From: Gammaproteobacteria bacterium
GTDB taxonomy: Bacteria; Pseudomonadota; Gammaproteobacteria; Pseudomonadales; Azotimanducaceae
Assembly: GCA_004357385.1 (NCBI GenBank)
Contig: SMWF01000020.1
Location: 1-35,465, forward strand
Length of the DNA: 35,465 nt
Reading direction: 5' to 3'
In this document: piece after piece, positions 18,989 to 28,574 of the stretch
How positions within the stretch are numbered: position 1 is the first letter of the stretch
Layout: every line of letters starts with the position of its first letter
Position numbers and translations under genes: made by a program
Notes under the pieces: generated by a model
Databases searched by the model: none
The model's input: only the letters and a program-made list of their open reading frames with translations
Told to the model about the DNA's origin: nothing

Positions 18989-20353
18989 CTAGCCCGCAGC
19001 GATGGTCATTTCGTCGATGAGAATCGAGCCCGTCAGCAGATTACCGCGCCGGTCCAGATCATCGCCGCTGCCGACGATGCCGAGGTACATCCGTGCAAGG
19101 TTGGAGGCGATGGTCAGCTCTTGAACCGGGTACGCCATTTCGCCGTTCTCGACCCAGAATCCCGCTGCCCCACGCGAGTAGTCGCCCGTCACCAGGTTGA
19201 TGCCCTGTCCCATGAGTTCCGTCACCAGCAAGCCGGTTCCCATCTGGGCGAGCAACTTCTGCCGCGGGCGATGGGGGCCCTCGAGGTCGAGGTTGTGAAC
19301 GCCGCCGGCGTTACCTGTGGTCTCGAGCCCCAGCCGTCGGGCTGAGTACGTGCCCAGCACGTAGCGCGCTACGCGACCCCCGTCAACAAATGCCTGTTCC
19401 CGGGTTGCCACCCCATCCGCGTCAAATGCCGCGCTGCCATGGCCACCCGTACGCAGGGGGTACTCGACCAGCGAATAGCAGTCCGGCAGCACGGCGCGCT
19501 CAAGAGAATCCGTCAGAAACGAGGCGCGCCGGTACAGCGCGGCGCCGCTCAGCGCGCTGATCAGGTGGCCGATCAACCCCGAAGCAATCGGCGCATCGAA
19601 AAGTACGGGGTATCGCCCGGTGGCGATCTTGCCGGGCTCCAATCTCGCGACAGTACGCTCGGCCGCCTTTCGCCCAACGGCCTCGGGCGCTTCCAGCGCG
19701 TCCGCGCGGCGCGCCACGGTGTACCAGTGGTCGCGCTGCATACGGTCCTGCTCGCCCGCAATGACCGCACAACTGGTCGCATGCCGGGTGCTCAGGTAGC
19801 TGCCAATGAAGCCATGGGTGTTGCCGTACGCCCGACAACTCTGCTGCGTCGAGACGCTCGCGCCATCCGAGTTCACCACCCGCGCGTCATCCCGGGCAAC
19901 GTCCTCGCAGGCGAGCGCGAGGCGCTCGGCGTCCGCTACCGATACATCCCAGGGGTGGTAGAGGTCGAGGTCGGGCAGCACCTCCGGCATCAACTCCGCT
20001 GCCGCCAATCCATGGCAGGGATCTTCCTGAGTGAAACGCGCGATGTTGAGCGCAGCCCGCACCGCGTCGCGAACCGCGTCCGGGGAGCTGTCAGAGGTGC
20101 TTGCTGAACCCTTGCGCGTCCCAAGATATACGGTGATGCCAAAGCCTTGATCGCGATTGAACTCCACGGTTTCCAGCTCACCCATGCGCACCGTGACGCC
20201 GAGTCCGCAATCCTCACTGGCCGATACCTCGGCCGCATCCGCACCGGCGCGGACTGCTTCTTCCAGAATTGACGCCACCAGCGACTTCAGCTTGGCCTCG
20301 CTCTCCGCTACGCTGGTCAGAATTCCCCTCGAAACATCCGTAACTTCAGTCAT
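18989..20353 (-). CDS. pmbA: metalloprotease PmbA (TldE)
   Basis: The 454-residue product is PmbA/TldE, which together with TldD forms a heterodimeric protease that matures modified peptides such as microcins and degrades CcdA. PmbA itself lacks the metal-binding HExxxH motif, and none is seen here. Typical segments are FNRDQGFGITVYLGTRKGSASTSD, the GALYRRASFLTDSLERAVLPD region and the C-terminal GRGGAAGFWVENGEMAYPVQELTIA-like block. ATG at 20353 is chosen because it gives MTEVTDVSRGIL, matching the family; the upstream extension to 20470 is Arg/Ser-rich and unrelated. It is divergent from darP with a 34-bp gap. Confidence 0.96.
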   Translation of the reverse strand: MTEVTDVSRGILTSVAESEAKLKSLVASILEEAVRAGADAAEVSASEDCGLGVTVRMGELETVEFNRDQGFGITVYLGTRKGSASTSDSSPDAVRDAVRAALNIARFTQEDPCHGLAAAELMPEVLPDLDLYHPWDVSVADAERLALACEDVARDDARVVNSDGASVSTQQSCRAYGNTHGFIGSYLSTRHATSCAVIAGEQDRMQRDHWYTVARRADALEAPEAVGRKAAERTVARLEPGKIATGRYPVLFDAPIASGLIGHLISALSGAALYRRASFLTDSLERAVLPDCYSLVEYPLRTGGHGSAAFDADGVATREQAFVDGGRVARYVLGTYSARRLGLETTGNAGGVHNLDLEGPHRPRQKLLAQMGTGLLVTELMGQGINLVTGDYSRGAAGFWVENGEMAYPVQELTIASNLARMYLGIVGSGDDLDRRGNLLTGSILIDEMTIAAG

Positions 20354-20387
20354 TGATGGATCCGCTGTTATCCGACAGCTCGCCTTG

Positions 20388-20876
20388 ATGGACGACCGGC
20401 CCAGCAAAAGCGCACTCAAACAGGAAGCGCGGCGCCTGCAAAGCCTCGGCGCCGCGCTGACACGTCTCAACGACGAGCAACTCGCGCGACTGCCTTTGAG
20501 CAGCGAATTGCGGGACGCGCTGCGTGCCTACCGGCGGATTCACAGCCACGAAGCCGGGCGCCGACAAGCGCAATTCATCGGCCGGTTGATGCGCGATGAA
20601 GACACCCCTGCGATTGCCCGCGGACTCGACGACCTCCAGCAAATCAGCGGGCTCGCCCGGAACGCCCACCAGGAGGTCGAACGCTGGCGGACCCGTCTGC
20701 TCGAAACGGACCTCGCCCTGACTGAGTACATCACGCGGTACCCCGATACCGATCGCGTCGCGCTGCGCAACCTCATTCGCCTAGCCCGCCGAAATCCAGA
20801 GAACCCGTCACGACCGCTGTTCCGGTTCATCCGAACTGATCAACAACGCCGCAGCAGCCCGGCGGCCGATACTTAA
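20388..20876 (+). CDS. darP: ribosome-associated protein DarP (YjgA, DUF615)
   Basis: The 162-residue product belongs to the YjgA/DarP family, which binds a late 50S assembly intermediate. The N-terminal part (SKSALKQEARRLQSLGAALTRL), the middle YRRIHSHEAGRRQAQFIGRLMR and the C-terminal LRNLIRLARRNPENPSRPLFRFIR are hallmark blocks of the family. ATG at 20388 is directly preceded in frame by TTG; no clear Shine-Dalgarno is seen. It forms the conserved pmbA-darP pair, divergent here. It converges on tldD, with the palindromic element between them. Confidence 0.94.
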   Translation: MDDRPSKSALKQEARRLQSLGAALTRLNDEQLARLPLSSELRDALRAYRRIHSHEAGRRQAQFIGRLMRDEDTPAIARGLDDLQQISGLARNAHQEVERWRTRLLETDLALTEYITRYPDTDRVALRNLIRLARRNPENPSRPLFRFIRTDQQRRSSPAADT

Positions 20877-20886
20877 GGAAGTCTCC

Positions 20887-21069
20887 CTAGTGTCCTGTCC
20901 CATAGATAGCCTGCATTTCAGAGCACGCAGAATAGTCAAACACAAGGCGTGTCCCGCCGGCAATATCTGGATATTGGCAAGGGACACAACGTAAGTGGTT
21001 GGCTATTCTGCGTGCTCCCGGAGGGCGTGCCCGCTGAATATGTAGGTTATCTATGGGACAGGACACTAG
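20887..21069. mobile_element. 183-bp palindromic element, MITE-like, with CTAG ends
   Basis: Between the convergent genes darP and tldD lies an imperfect full-length palindrome. The outer 22 bases, CTAG plus TGTCCTGTCCCATAGATA, are perfectly inverted at 20887-20908 and 21048-21069. A second perfect pair, GAGCACGCAGAATAG, is at 20921-20935 and inverted at 21003-21017. A third, GTGTCCC at 20949-20955 and 20981-20987, encloses CAATATC-TG-GATATTG at the centre. The right half carries about 18 extra bases. It has no convincing gene. CTAG at both ends may be a 4-bp target duplication; the right copy contains the tldD stop codon. It looks like a MITE, and transcripts from either side would fold into a long hairpin. 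Confidence 0.68.
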
Positions 21070-22511
21070 GCCTCGGTCCCACCCACGATCACTTCATCGA
21101 TCTTCAGGGTTGGCTGACCCACACCCACTGGCACGGACTGCCCATCCTTGCCGCAGATGCCAACGCCCTGGTCCAGGGCCAGATCGTTGCCGACCATTGA
21201 AACTCTGCGCATCACCTCGGGGCCGTTACCGATCAACGTGGCACCCTTGACCGGGCGCGTCACCTTGCCATTCTCGATCAGGTACGCCTCGGTTGCCGAA
21301 AATACGAACCTGCCCGAGGTGATGTCCACCGAGCCACCGCCAAAGTTTGCGGCATACAAGCCGCGCGGCACGCTGGCGATGATTTCCTCCGGTGCATGTT
21401 CGCCGGCCAGCATGAACGTGTTGGTCATGCGCGGCATAGGCAAGTGGCCATAGGACTGACGGCGACCGTTGCCGGTGCTGCGGGTGCCCATCAAACGGGC
21501 ATTCAGCTTGTCCTGCATGTATCCCTTGAGAATGCCATTCTCGATCAGCACGGTTCGCTCGGTGGCGCAGCCTTCGTCGTCGATACTCAGCGAGCCACGC
21601 AGACCGTCGAGGGTTCCGTCATCAACCACCGAACACAACGGCGACGCGACCTGCTCGCCGATCCGGCCGGAATAGGCCGAACTCCCCTTGCGGTTGAAGT
21701 CGCCCTCCAGCCCGTGACCGACCGCCTCATGCAACAACACGCCGGGCCATCCGGGCCCCAGTACCACGGTCATGGGTCCCGCCGGCGCAGCATCGGCTTC
21801 CAGATTGACCAACGCGCCGCGTACGGCTTCGTCGGCATACCCTATCGCGCGATCACCCTCCAGCAACCAGTCCAATCCGCAGCGGCCACCGCCGCCTGCG
21901 TGGCCCCGCTCGCGGCGTCCGTCCTGCTCGACCAGCACAGTGACATCCAGGCGAACCAGGGGTCGGGCATCGGCGGCCAGGGTGCCATCGCTGGCAACGA
22001 CCAGAATGGTCTCATAGGACGCCCCGAGCCGGACGTTTACTTCAATAACGCGCGGGTCCAGCGCTCGTGCATGCCGATCGACCCGTTCCAACAGGGCGAT
22101 CTTAGCGGCTTCGTCCACGGTCGAAATCGGATCGATCGCTGGGTACCGAGCCGGTGCCGCGACCCTCGATGTCGAGCCAACCGCCACGCGTTTATCTTGC
22201 CCCGCGCGAGCAATGCTCCGCGCGGCCTCCGTCGCCTGTTCCAGTGCGGGGAGGGCGATATCATCCGCATAAGCGAATCCCGTTCGCTCGCCGGTTACCG
22301 CGCGCACCCCCACACCCCGGTCGGTGCTGAAGGATCCTTCCTTGACCAGACCGTCGTCCAGCACCCAAGACTCGCTGCGCAGTGACTGAAAAAACAGTTC
22401 CCCAACATCCACAGCGCGTGACATCAGGCGACCCAGCAGTTCCTCCACGGCCCGCTGGTTCAGCTCCGCCGGGGACCACAACGCCGTCTTGGCCGATTCA
22501 ATCAGGTCCAT
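21066..22511 (-). CDS. tldD: metalloprotease TldD
   Basis: The 481-residue product is the catalytic subunit of the TldD-PmbA zinc protease, equal in length to E. coli TldD. The zinc motif [12 protein letters not shown] places the ligands and the catalytic residue at His261, Glu262 and His266. Other family blocks are [34 protein letters not shown], the long [26 protein letters not shown]-type segment and the C-terminal [25 protein letters not shown]. The stop codon TAG is the CTAG at the end of the palindromic element, which therefore sits directly at the 3' end without altering the protein. It follows yhdP after 24 bp as the last gene of the mre operon. Confidence 0.97.
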   Translation of the reverse strand: MDLIESAKTALWSPAELNQRAVEELLGRLMSRAVDVGELFFQSLRSESWVLDDGLVKEGSFSTDRGVGVRAVTGERTGFAYADDIALPALEQATEAARSIARAGQDKRVAVGSTSRVAAPARYPAIDPISTVDEAAKIALLERVDRHARALDPRVIEVNVRLGASYETILVVASDGTLAADARPLVRLDVTVLVEQDGRRERGHAGGGGRCGLDWLLEGDRAIGYADEAVRGALVNLEADAAPAGPMTVVLGPGWPGVLLHEAVGHGLEGDFNRKGSSAYSGRIGEQVASPLCSVVDDGTLDGLRGSLSIDDEGCATERTVLIENGILKGYMQDKLNARLMGTRSTGNGRRQSYGHLPMPRMTNTFMLAGEHAPEEIIASVPRGLYAANFGGGSVDITSGRFVFSATEAYLIENGKVTRPVKGATLIGNGPEVMRRVSMVGNDLALDQGVGICGKDGQSVPVGVGQPTLKIDEVIVGGTEA

Positions 22512-22535
22512 CGTTTCGCCACATATGACGTCATA

Positions 22536-25500
22536 TCAGGAATCCGTCGCCCCGCCATCACTGCTGGGTTCTTCCTCATTGGCATCCGTCTCCGCCTGCG
22601 CGCTGCCGTCGATCGACTTCGAAAAGACCTGCACGAAGGTCACGTTCGGGTCATCCAACGTACCGCTAATTCTGTATTTCGCGCTGCTGAAGCTTTCAAT
22701 CTGGTCACGAAACAGCCGCTCGCCGACGAATACCGCGCCGCCGAGGATCGGGTTGGCGAAAACGCTCAGGTAGGCAGCATACCAGGGCAAACTGGCACTG
22801 ACCGGCAAGGTCACCACCATCTCGTTGTCGAGCTTCCCCGATTCCAGATCCACGGTTCCGGCAAGACGAAAACTGCCCCCGGTACCTTCCACTTCCATAG
22901 GCTGGGTGAAGGTCATGAAACCGTCGACCAGCTGTGTCTGCGCGGTGACCTGATCGAAACTGATCCCCTTGCCGAAGACGTCGGAAAAATCGAGGGTCAT
23001 GCGCTTGGCCAGCGCTGCAAGGTTGAACAGCCCGAATATCCGCACGGTACCGCTGCCACTCTGCACATCCAGAAATCGGCCCTTTTTGATGTCGACGTCC
23101 ATGCGGCCGCTGGTATCCCAGAGATCGAAATTCAGCGGCGAGCCGGGCCAGCTGAGGTCCGCCTTCAGACGGGCCGATTCGCTCTCGATACTGGCCGCAT
23201 AATCCCACTGAGGTAACACTTCAGCCAGATTTGCAGTGGTGATCAAGCCGGCGAATCGGGTCACGTTCTCGGACGTATTCCAGTGGCCGGGCGTACTACC
23301 TTCGATACGCAGTCCTTTGATCGTGGCGGTCAGGTCGTGAACCGCAAACCCTTGCGCATCGCGCCTGATCTTCATCGCCCATTCGCCGTAGCTGGATTCA
23401 CCGATCAGAATTTCGCTGACCACCACGTCGAGATCCGGCATCCGACTCAAATCGATGCCCTCGAGCGGGTCTCCGGCTTCCTCCTCCCCCGCCGGGAACG
23501 AAATGTACTCCACCGCCACCTGCATCGCCTCGGGCGGCCGCCACGCCAGCGTACCTTTGAGCTGTGGACCCTCGACGCTGACCCGCATGCCATCGCCGCC
23601 ACCGGACGCGTCGATCAGCAGGTCGTCGAACACCACATCACCGACGTACGCCCGGTCCACTTCGAACCCTGGCAACGTCCAGCGTTGGTCCGAATCACTG
23701 TCCTCGACCAGCGCCAGCAGATCGCTCCAAACCGAGAGATCGGCAGATTCGATCCGACCGACGACCGTCAGACCGTCTCGGTCCTGCGGCGCGGGAACCC
23801 AATCACTGCTCGCGCCCACCCTGATGAATCCGCTGAGTCCGCCCGCGTCCATGAGCCGCACCCACCCGGTCGCGATGTCCGGCCAGGCAATCTCGATGCC
23901 GGTGAAGCCCTCGTCGAAGCCAATTTTCAATCGCGTGGGCCGCCGTTCGCTCGCCGGCTTCCCAAAGGGCGGCGGCAGGGCAATCGTCACCCCCTCCAGC
24001 GCCGTCACGACCTCGAGCCGTGGTGCCTCATCAGGCCGCATCGCGAGTGTCGCAGTAAAGTCGGCTTCGCCGTCGAGCAATCCGTGGTCACCGAGTTCCA
24101 GCCAATCGTTCACCTCGTCGGTCGTCACATGGCCCGTCAGGGCCAGGCGCACCTCGCCCTCGATCGTCTCGATGGCATAGCTCGCCGGGCGATCGAACAA
24201 CCGGCCGGCCATCGGCTCTGCGGCAACCACGAATGGGTGTTGATAACGCACCTCACCGCTCAAATCCTGCAAGGTCAGCCCGAGATTCCGAAGGTCCAGG
24301 GTGACCCGAGCCAGGTTCAACTCGAGTTCGATGTCGAGCCGCTCCTCATCCACGCCCAGTGGCACGCGCAGATCCACGGCAAACTCCGTGTCGCCCGCCG
24401 CGGTCCAACTCTCATCGACCTGAGGCAGCCACTGGATGAGCGGCGATTCCCGGATCACACGTAACACGGCGGCGGCGCTGCCGCGCCCGAGGCCATCGAC
24501 CTCGGCGTAATCACCCACCCGCGGCACGAATACGCGCATATCCTTCAGTTCGAGGTCGAGTAACGAGCCGCTCGATATATCGACGTGCGTCCCGGCACGC
24601 GATATCCGGATATCACCGTTCAGTCGGGTGGCAACCGGCCAGTCAGCGTGATATCGAATCGCCGCATCCACAGCGTCACCGGAAATTTCCGTGTGCCTCA
24701 TCAATTTGCCCGGATGGGTTCGAATGTGGCCCTGATACGCGACCAGGGCCCGGTTGACGTGTCCGGACAGCAGCGCCTCGCCGAGCCAGCCGACCAGCTC
24801 GCGGGACAGCTTTCTGGGGACGTAGTGTCTTATCTCGGTCACCGACATATCGTGTATGTCGGCGAAAATTGCCAGGTGCTGCTCATAGCGATCCTTCGGG
24901 CGGCTGAGGACAAAGCCGCCCACCGCGTGCGTGTCACCGGTAACCAGGCGCAAGTTCTCACTGCGAATGCCGAGGTAGCCCGGTTCGAACCAGACGTACA
25001 CTGCCCCTTGCGCGCCCTGGAACTCCAAATCACGCTCGAATACTCCAGGAAATCCAAGCACGATGTCGTCTTCATCAAAGACGAGTTCGAGACCCTGTTC
25101 ATAGCCGGTGACCGCCGCATCCGCCCGGCGCAGCTTCGGCACGCCTTTGAAGCTCTCGCTCGACAGGTTGGTGAGCCTGGCGCTGTATCCGATCTGACCC
25201 TCCGCAGGATTTAGGCGAACCTGCACGGCATGGGCCTCGCCTGCAACGTTCAGGCCTGCAAGCCACGTGTCAACAATGGGGATCCCCGCCAACGCGCTGT
25301 GCACCACGTCCGCTGCCACACCCAAATCGACGAAACCAACCGTGAGTGCAAAGTCGCTGAGCGAGTCCTCTAGGTGGCCGCTCACGTCGATATCCGCAAG
25401 CTCCAGCAGCGCCGGTTCCGGTCCGGCGACTATGCGCAAACCGCCGATCCGGGCGCGCCATGACTCAAGGTCATTGTCGGCTCGCGCCTCAACTCGAAAT

Positions 25501-26357
25501 GCCACCTCATCCAACGATCCTGTCCCCAGGCGCAGATCGCGAAGTGCAACGTCGAGTTTGCCGCGGCCTTCACCCGATTCGATGTGCCAACGCCCGTGAA
25601 CTTCTTCCAGCACGCCGCCGGCGGCACCCAGTGCAATCCCCAGCGCTGGCGAGATCGTCAACGCCGCGGCATCCACCGTGGCTACCCCCGCGCCCCCGAG
25701 TCCAAGCAGACTCTCGTGCAGGGCATAGCGGACGGTGACCCCGCAGTCTTTACAAGAAGGGTCGGCAGCCCACAACCGCAGCACTCCAGCGTGGGCTCTG
25801 TCGCTATTCCGGGTCGCCACGCTCCCCTCGAAGTCGCCCACCAGGATCCACGGATCCTCCGCTTCGTCGACCACCTCCGAGCGCTGGTCATCCGGGCGTT
25901 GGTCATAAAATCGCAGCCGCAGGTTCGGCATCGAGATCGAATCACTCTCCCACAGCAGCGCGGCTATCGAAATCGGCAATGCACGGATCGGCTCGCCGCC
26001 CAGCTGCCAAACGCCATCAGGGTTCCGGACCAGTGCCAACTCCACCGCACCGATGTCCAGCCTGCGCGCCACCAGGGAACTGTGCAGCGCGCTCTCGAGC
26101 AGATCCAACTCGAAGGTCACGTCGCGCACCTGGCCGCCATTGAAGCGAATGCTGTCCGCGCTGATGATCGGATTCAGGCCGCGCCAGTCACCCTTGAAAC
26201 CGCTTAGTTCGATGCCACGGGCATCGAGGAGCGAGTTGAGCTGAGGTTCCAGATCGTCGAGCCAAAGCACCAGCACGCGTCCCGTGCTGGTAGTAATGGC
26301 GATCAGCACGGTGACGAAACCCGCAAACCAGAACAGCCAGCGCAGCACCACGATCAC
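22536..26357 (-). CDS. yhdP: YhdP-family AsmA-like envelope protein
   Basis: The 1273-residue product is a YhdP/DUF3971 protein, a member of the AsmA-like group of long, inner-membrane-anchored bridge proteins that carry phospholipids toward the outer membrane. One N-terminal membrane helix (about residues 3-25, VVLRWLFWFAGFVTVLIAIT) is followed by a very long beta-rich periplasmic region (LEIE/VRL alternation) and the C-terminal AsmA-like block IFGLFNLAALAKRMTLDFSDVFGKGISFDQ. GTG at 26357 is given as the start, but GAGG overlaps it and stands five bases before GTG at 26351, so that codon or 26348 may be the true start. The tail is acidic and Glu-rich. It lies between rng and tldD, the order known from E. 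coli and Pseudomonas. Confidence 0.93.
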   Translation of the reverse strand: MIVVLRWLFWFAGFVTVLIAITTSTGRVLVLWLDDLEPQLNSLLDARGIELSGFKGDWRGLNPIISADSIRFNGGQVRDVTFELDLLESALHSSLVARRLDIGAVELALVRNPDGVWQLGGEPIRALPISIAALLWESDSISMPNLRLRFYDQRPDDQRSEVVDEAEDPWILVGDFEGSVATRNSDRAHAGVLRLWAADPSCKDCGVTVRYALHESLLGLGGAGVATVDAAALTISPALGIALGAAGGVLEEVHGRWHIESGEGRGKLDVALRDLRLGTGSLDEVAFRVEARADNDLESWRARIGGLRIVAGPEPALLELADIDVSGHLEDSLSDFALTVGFVDLGVAADVVHSALAGIPIVDTWLAGLNVAGEAHAVQVRLNPAEGQIGYSARLTNLSSESFKGVPKLRRADAAVTGYEQGLELVFDEDDIVLGFPGVFERDLEFQGAQGAVYVWFEPGYLGIRSENLRLVTGDTHAVGGFVLSRPKDRYEQHLAIFADIHDMSVTEIRHYVPRKLSRELVGWLGEALLSGHVNRALVAYQGHIRTHPGKLMRHTEISGDAVDAAIRYHADWPVATRLNGDIRISRAGTHVDISSGSLLDLELKDMRVFVPRVGDYAEVDGLGRGSAAAVLRVIRESPLIQWLPQVDESWTAAGDTEFAVDLRVPLGVDEERLDIELELNLARVTLDLRNLGLTLQDLSGEVRYQHPFVVAAEPMAGRLFDRPASYAIETIEGEVRLALTGHVTTDEVNDWLELGDHGLLDGEADFTATLAMRPDEAPRLEVVTALEGVTIALPPPFGKPASERRPTRLKIGFDEGFTGIEIAWPDIATGWVRLMDAGGLSGFIRVGASSDWVPAPQDRDGLTVVGRIESADLSVWSDLLALVEDSDSDQRWTLPGFEVDRAYVGDVVFDDLLIDASGGGDGMRVSVEGPQLKGTLAWRPPEAMQVAVEYISFPAGEEEAGDPLEGIDLSRMPDLDVVVSEILIGESSYGEWAMKIRRDAQGFAVHDLTATIKGLRIEGSTPGHWNTSENVTRFAGLITTANLAEVLPQWDYAASIESESARLKADLSWPGSPLNFDLWDTSGRMDVDIKKGRFLDVQSGSGTVRIFGLFNLAALAKRMTLDFSDVFGKGISFDQVTAQTQLVDGFMTFTQPMEVEGTGGSFRLAGTVDLESGKLDNEMVVTLPVSASLPWYAAYLSVFANPILGGAVFVGERLFRDQIESFSSAKYRISGTLDDPNVTFVQVFSKSIDGSAQAETDANEEEPSSDGGATDS

Positions 26358-26429
26358 CTCAGGTCACCCACCGGAATACCTGACATTCGACCGCCTGCAT
26401 CGCACTTGATTCACCGGGTCGTCGCGCGG

Positions 26430-27947
26430 CTACGGGCGCGGAACGCCCTGAACCAGAGCGACATCGAACTGTTCGAGGCCATAGCTGGGTTCCACCTGGA
26501 AGCGCACCGCGCGCCCGACCTCCTCGGCCAACCATGTCACGCCATCGGATTCTTCATCCAGCAATCGATCGACCACGTTCTGGGACCCGCGCACCAGGTA
26601 CTCGTAAGCTCCGTCGCCCGGCGGCAGTTCCGGACAGTCGTTACGGGCGTCACGCATGATTGCCCGGAATACTTCGAAGCAGACGGTTTCCTCGGTTTTC
26701 AGCAGCCCGCGCCCCCCGCAGGAGTCACAGGGTTCGCACATCTGCTGCACCAGGCTTTCACGGGTTCGCTTGCGACTCATTTCCACCAACCCCAACCCTG
26801 AGAACTCACCGATGCGGGTGCGCGCCGGATCAGCTTCTGCGGCCTTCTCGAGTGCCCGCAGGACCTGCCGTTGGTGCTCTTCGTCCTCCATGTCAATGAA
26901 ATCGATGACGATGATTCCGCCCAGGTTGCGCAATCGAAGCTGACGCGGGATGGCCGCGGCTGCCTCGACGTTGGTCCGATAGACCGTTTCCTCCAGGCTC
27001 CGCACGCCGATGAAGCCGCCAGTGTTCACATCGATGGTGATCATCGCCTCGGTCTGTTCGATGATCAGATGCCCGCCGCAGCGTAGCTCGACCCGTTTCT
27101 CCAGCGCCCGGCTCAACTCGTCCTCCACACCGAACCGCTCGAACAGCGGCACGGGCTCCTGGTACACCGAAACCCGGCTCTCCAACTCTGGAAGAAACCG
27201 AACCACGAACTCGCGGACCCGTTCGAAGGTGTCGGGGTCATCGATCCGGACCGCCTTCAGATCGGCGCTGGCCAGGTCTCGGATAACCCGCGTATGTACC
27301 GGCAACTCTTCGTATACGACCTCGCCGGGGCTGGCTTGTTTGACGCGTTCGGCCACCCGGCTCCAGATGCGCAGCAGCACCCGCATGTCGCTTTCCAGGT
27401 GTTTGTCACCCACGCCCTCGGCCGCTGTGCGCACGATGAAACCGCAGCCTTCGGCCGCGGGATTCGCCGCACGAACCGCAGCGGTAAGGTCATGAAGACG
27501 CTCTCGCTCGCCTTCGTCCTCGATGCGCCGGGAGATCCCGACGTGATCGTTGCGCGGCAGCAACACCAGATACCGACTGGCGAGCGCAAGATGGGTCGTC
27601 AGCCGGGCGCCTTTGGTGGCGATCGGGTCCTTGGCAACCTGCACCAGCAACACCTGTCCGTCGTGAAGGAGGTCGCGGATGTCCGGCTGTTTCGCACTCT
27701 CACCCTCGGGCGTCATCCGCGGCCCGTCGATGTCCCGGGCATGCAGAAACCCAGGTCTGGCCAGGCCCACGTCCACGAACGCCGCTTGCATGCCTGGCAG
27801 AATGCGTTGTACGCGACCTTTGTAGATGTTGCCCGTCAGGCTGTAGCCGGCGGAGCGCTGCAGATGGAGCTCGGCGAGCAGGTTGTTCTGCAGTAACGCG
27901 ACGCGGGTTTCAAATTCGTGAACGTTGATGAGCAATTCTTCTCGCAT
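26430..27947 (-). CDS. rng: ribonuclease G
   Basis: The 505-residue product is RNase G, the endonuclease that matures the 5' end of 16S rRNA and degrades some mRNAs. An S1 domain (about residues 35-120, GNIYKGRVQRILPGMQAAFVDVG) is followed by the RNase E/G catalytic domain with ITIDVNTGGFIG and IVIDFIDMED, which hold the Mg-binding aspartates. The zinc-link region is CEPCDSCGGRG, and no long RNase E-type scaffold tail exists. ATG at 27947 gives the family N-terminus MREELLINV; the upstream extension is shadow sequence. It follows maf after 8 bp and precedes yhdP by 72 bp. Confidence 0.96.
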   Translation of the reverse strand: MREELLINVHEFETRVALLQNNLLAELHLQRSAGYSLTGNIYKGRVQRILPGMQAAFVDVGLARPGFLHARDIDGPRMTPEGESAKQPDIRDLLHDGQVLLVQVAKDPIATKGARLTTHLALASRYLVLLPRNDHVGISRRIEDEGERERLHDLTAAVRAANPAAEGCGFIVRTAAEGVGDKHLESDMRVLLRIWSRVAERVKQASPGEVVYEELPVHTRVIRDLASADLKAVRIDDPDTFERVREFVVRFLPELESRVSVYQEPVPLFERFGVEDELSRALEKRVELRCGGHLIIEQTEAMITIDVNTGGFIGVRSLEETVYRTNVEAAAAIPRQLRLRNLGGIIVIDFIDMEDEEHQRQVLRALEKAAEADPARTRIGEFSGLGLVEMSRKRTRESLVQQMCEPCDSCGGRGLLKTEETVCFEVFRAIMRDARNDCPELPPGDGAYEYLVRGSQNVVDRLLDEESDGVTWLAEEVGRAVRFQVEPSYGLEQFDVALVQGVPRP

Positions 27948-27955
27948 CGGCGACC

Positions 27956-28567
27956 TCAAACACCACGGTGGTGCCATGTGTCCACGCCGGCGGCGCGCAA
28001 CAACGCTTCTGTCTCGTACAGCGGCAACCCCATGATCCCGCTGTGACTGCCTTCGATCCGCCGCACCAATATACCCCCAATGCCCTGGATCCCATACCCC
28101 CCGGCCTTGTCGCGGCCCTCGCCGGTAGCCCAGTAACGCTCGAGCTGTGCCGCGTCGATGTCCGCGAACCAGACGCGTGAATGCGACACCGCAACGTCGA
28201 CGTATCGGTCCGAGCCTCGCAGTGCCGATACCGCAACGGCCGTCATCACAACGTGCTCGCGGCCGCTCAACCGCCGCAGCATCGCGAGTCCCGCGTCACG
28301 ATCAGCGGGTTTGCCCAGCACGACGCCATCGACCACCACCACGGTATCCGCGCCAAGCACCGGCAGCTGAGAATCGCACTCGCGCGCCGCCAGCTCGGCC
28401 TTCGCGGCCGCAAGCCGGCGGACCAGCCCGTCCGGTGCTTCGCCCGAACGTACCGATTCGTCGCAGGTTACCGGCCGAACGCTGAACACAAGCTGAAGCC
28501 GTCCGAGCAGTTCTGCCCGCCGGGGCGACCGGGAAGCAAGGATAACTTGCGGTGCACGCTGCGACAT
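27956..28567 (-). CDS. maf: Maf-family nucleotide pyrophosphatase
   Basis: The 203-residue product is a Maf/YhdE protein, a house-cleaning pyrophosphatase of dTTP, UTP and modified nucleotides. Family motifs are the N-terminal ILASRSPRRAELL, the ADTVVVVDGVVLGKP loop, and GKAGGYGIQ-like DKAGGYGIQGIGG. The position between mreD and rng matches YhdE rather than the YceF branch. ATG at 28567 is used; a TTG lies one codon upstream. It follows mreD after 7 bp. Confidence 0.95.
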   Translation of the reverse strand: MSQRAPQVILASRSPRRAELLGRLQLVFSVRPVTCDESVRSGEAPDGLVRRLAAAKAELAARECDSQLPVLGADTVVVVDGVVLGKPADRDAGLAMLRRLSGREHVVMTAVAVSALRGSDRYVDVAVSHSRVWFADIDAAQLERYWATGEGRDKAGGYGIQGIGGILVRRIEGSHSGIMGLPLYETEALLRAAGVDTWHHRGV

Positions 28568-28574
28568 CAACGGT

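Noticed and set aside
20949-21200. Open frame of 83 codons crossing the right half of the palindromic element
   Set aside because: It runs from the element into the antisense of tldD and has no family signature, so it is not an element-encoded transposase.
23283-24464. Long open frame of 393 codons on the plus strand opposite yhdP
   Set aside because: It is rich in Arg, His, Pro and Gln, has no recognisable motif, and lies antisense to a well-supported gene; GC-rich coding DNA often yields such shadows.
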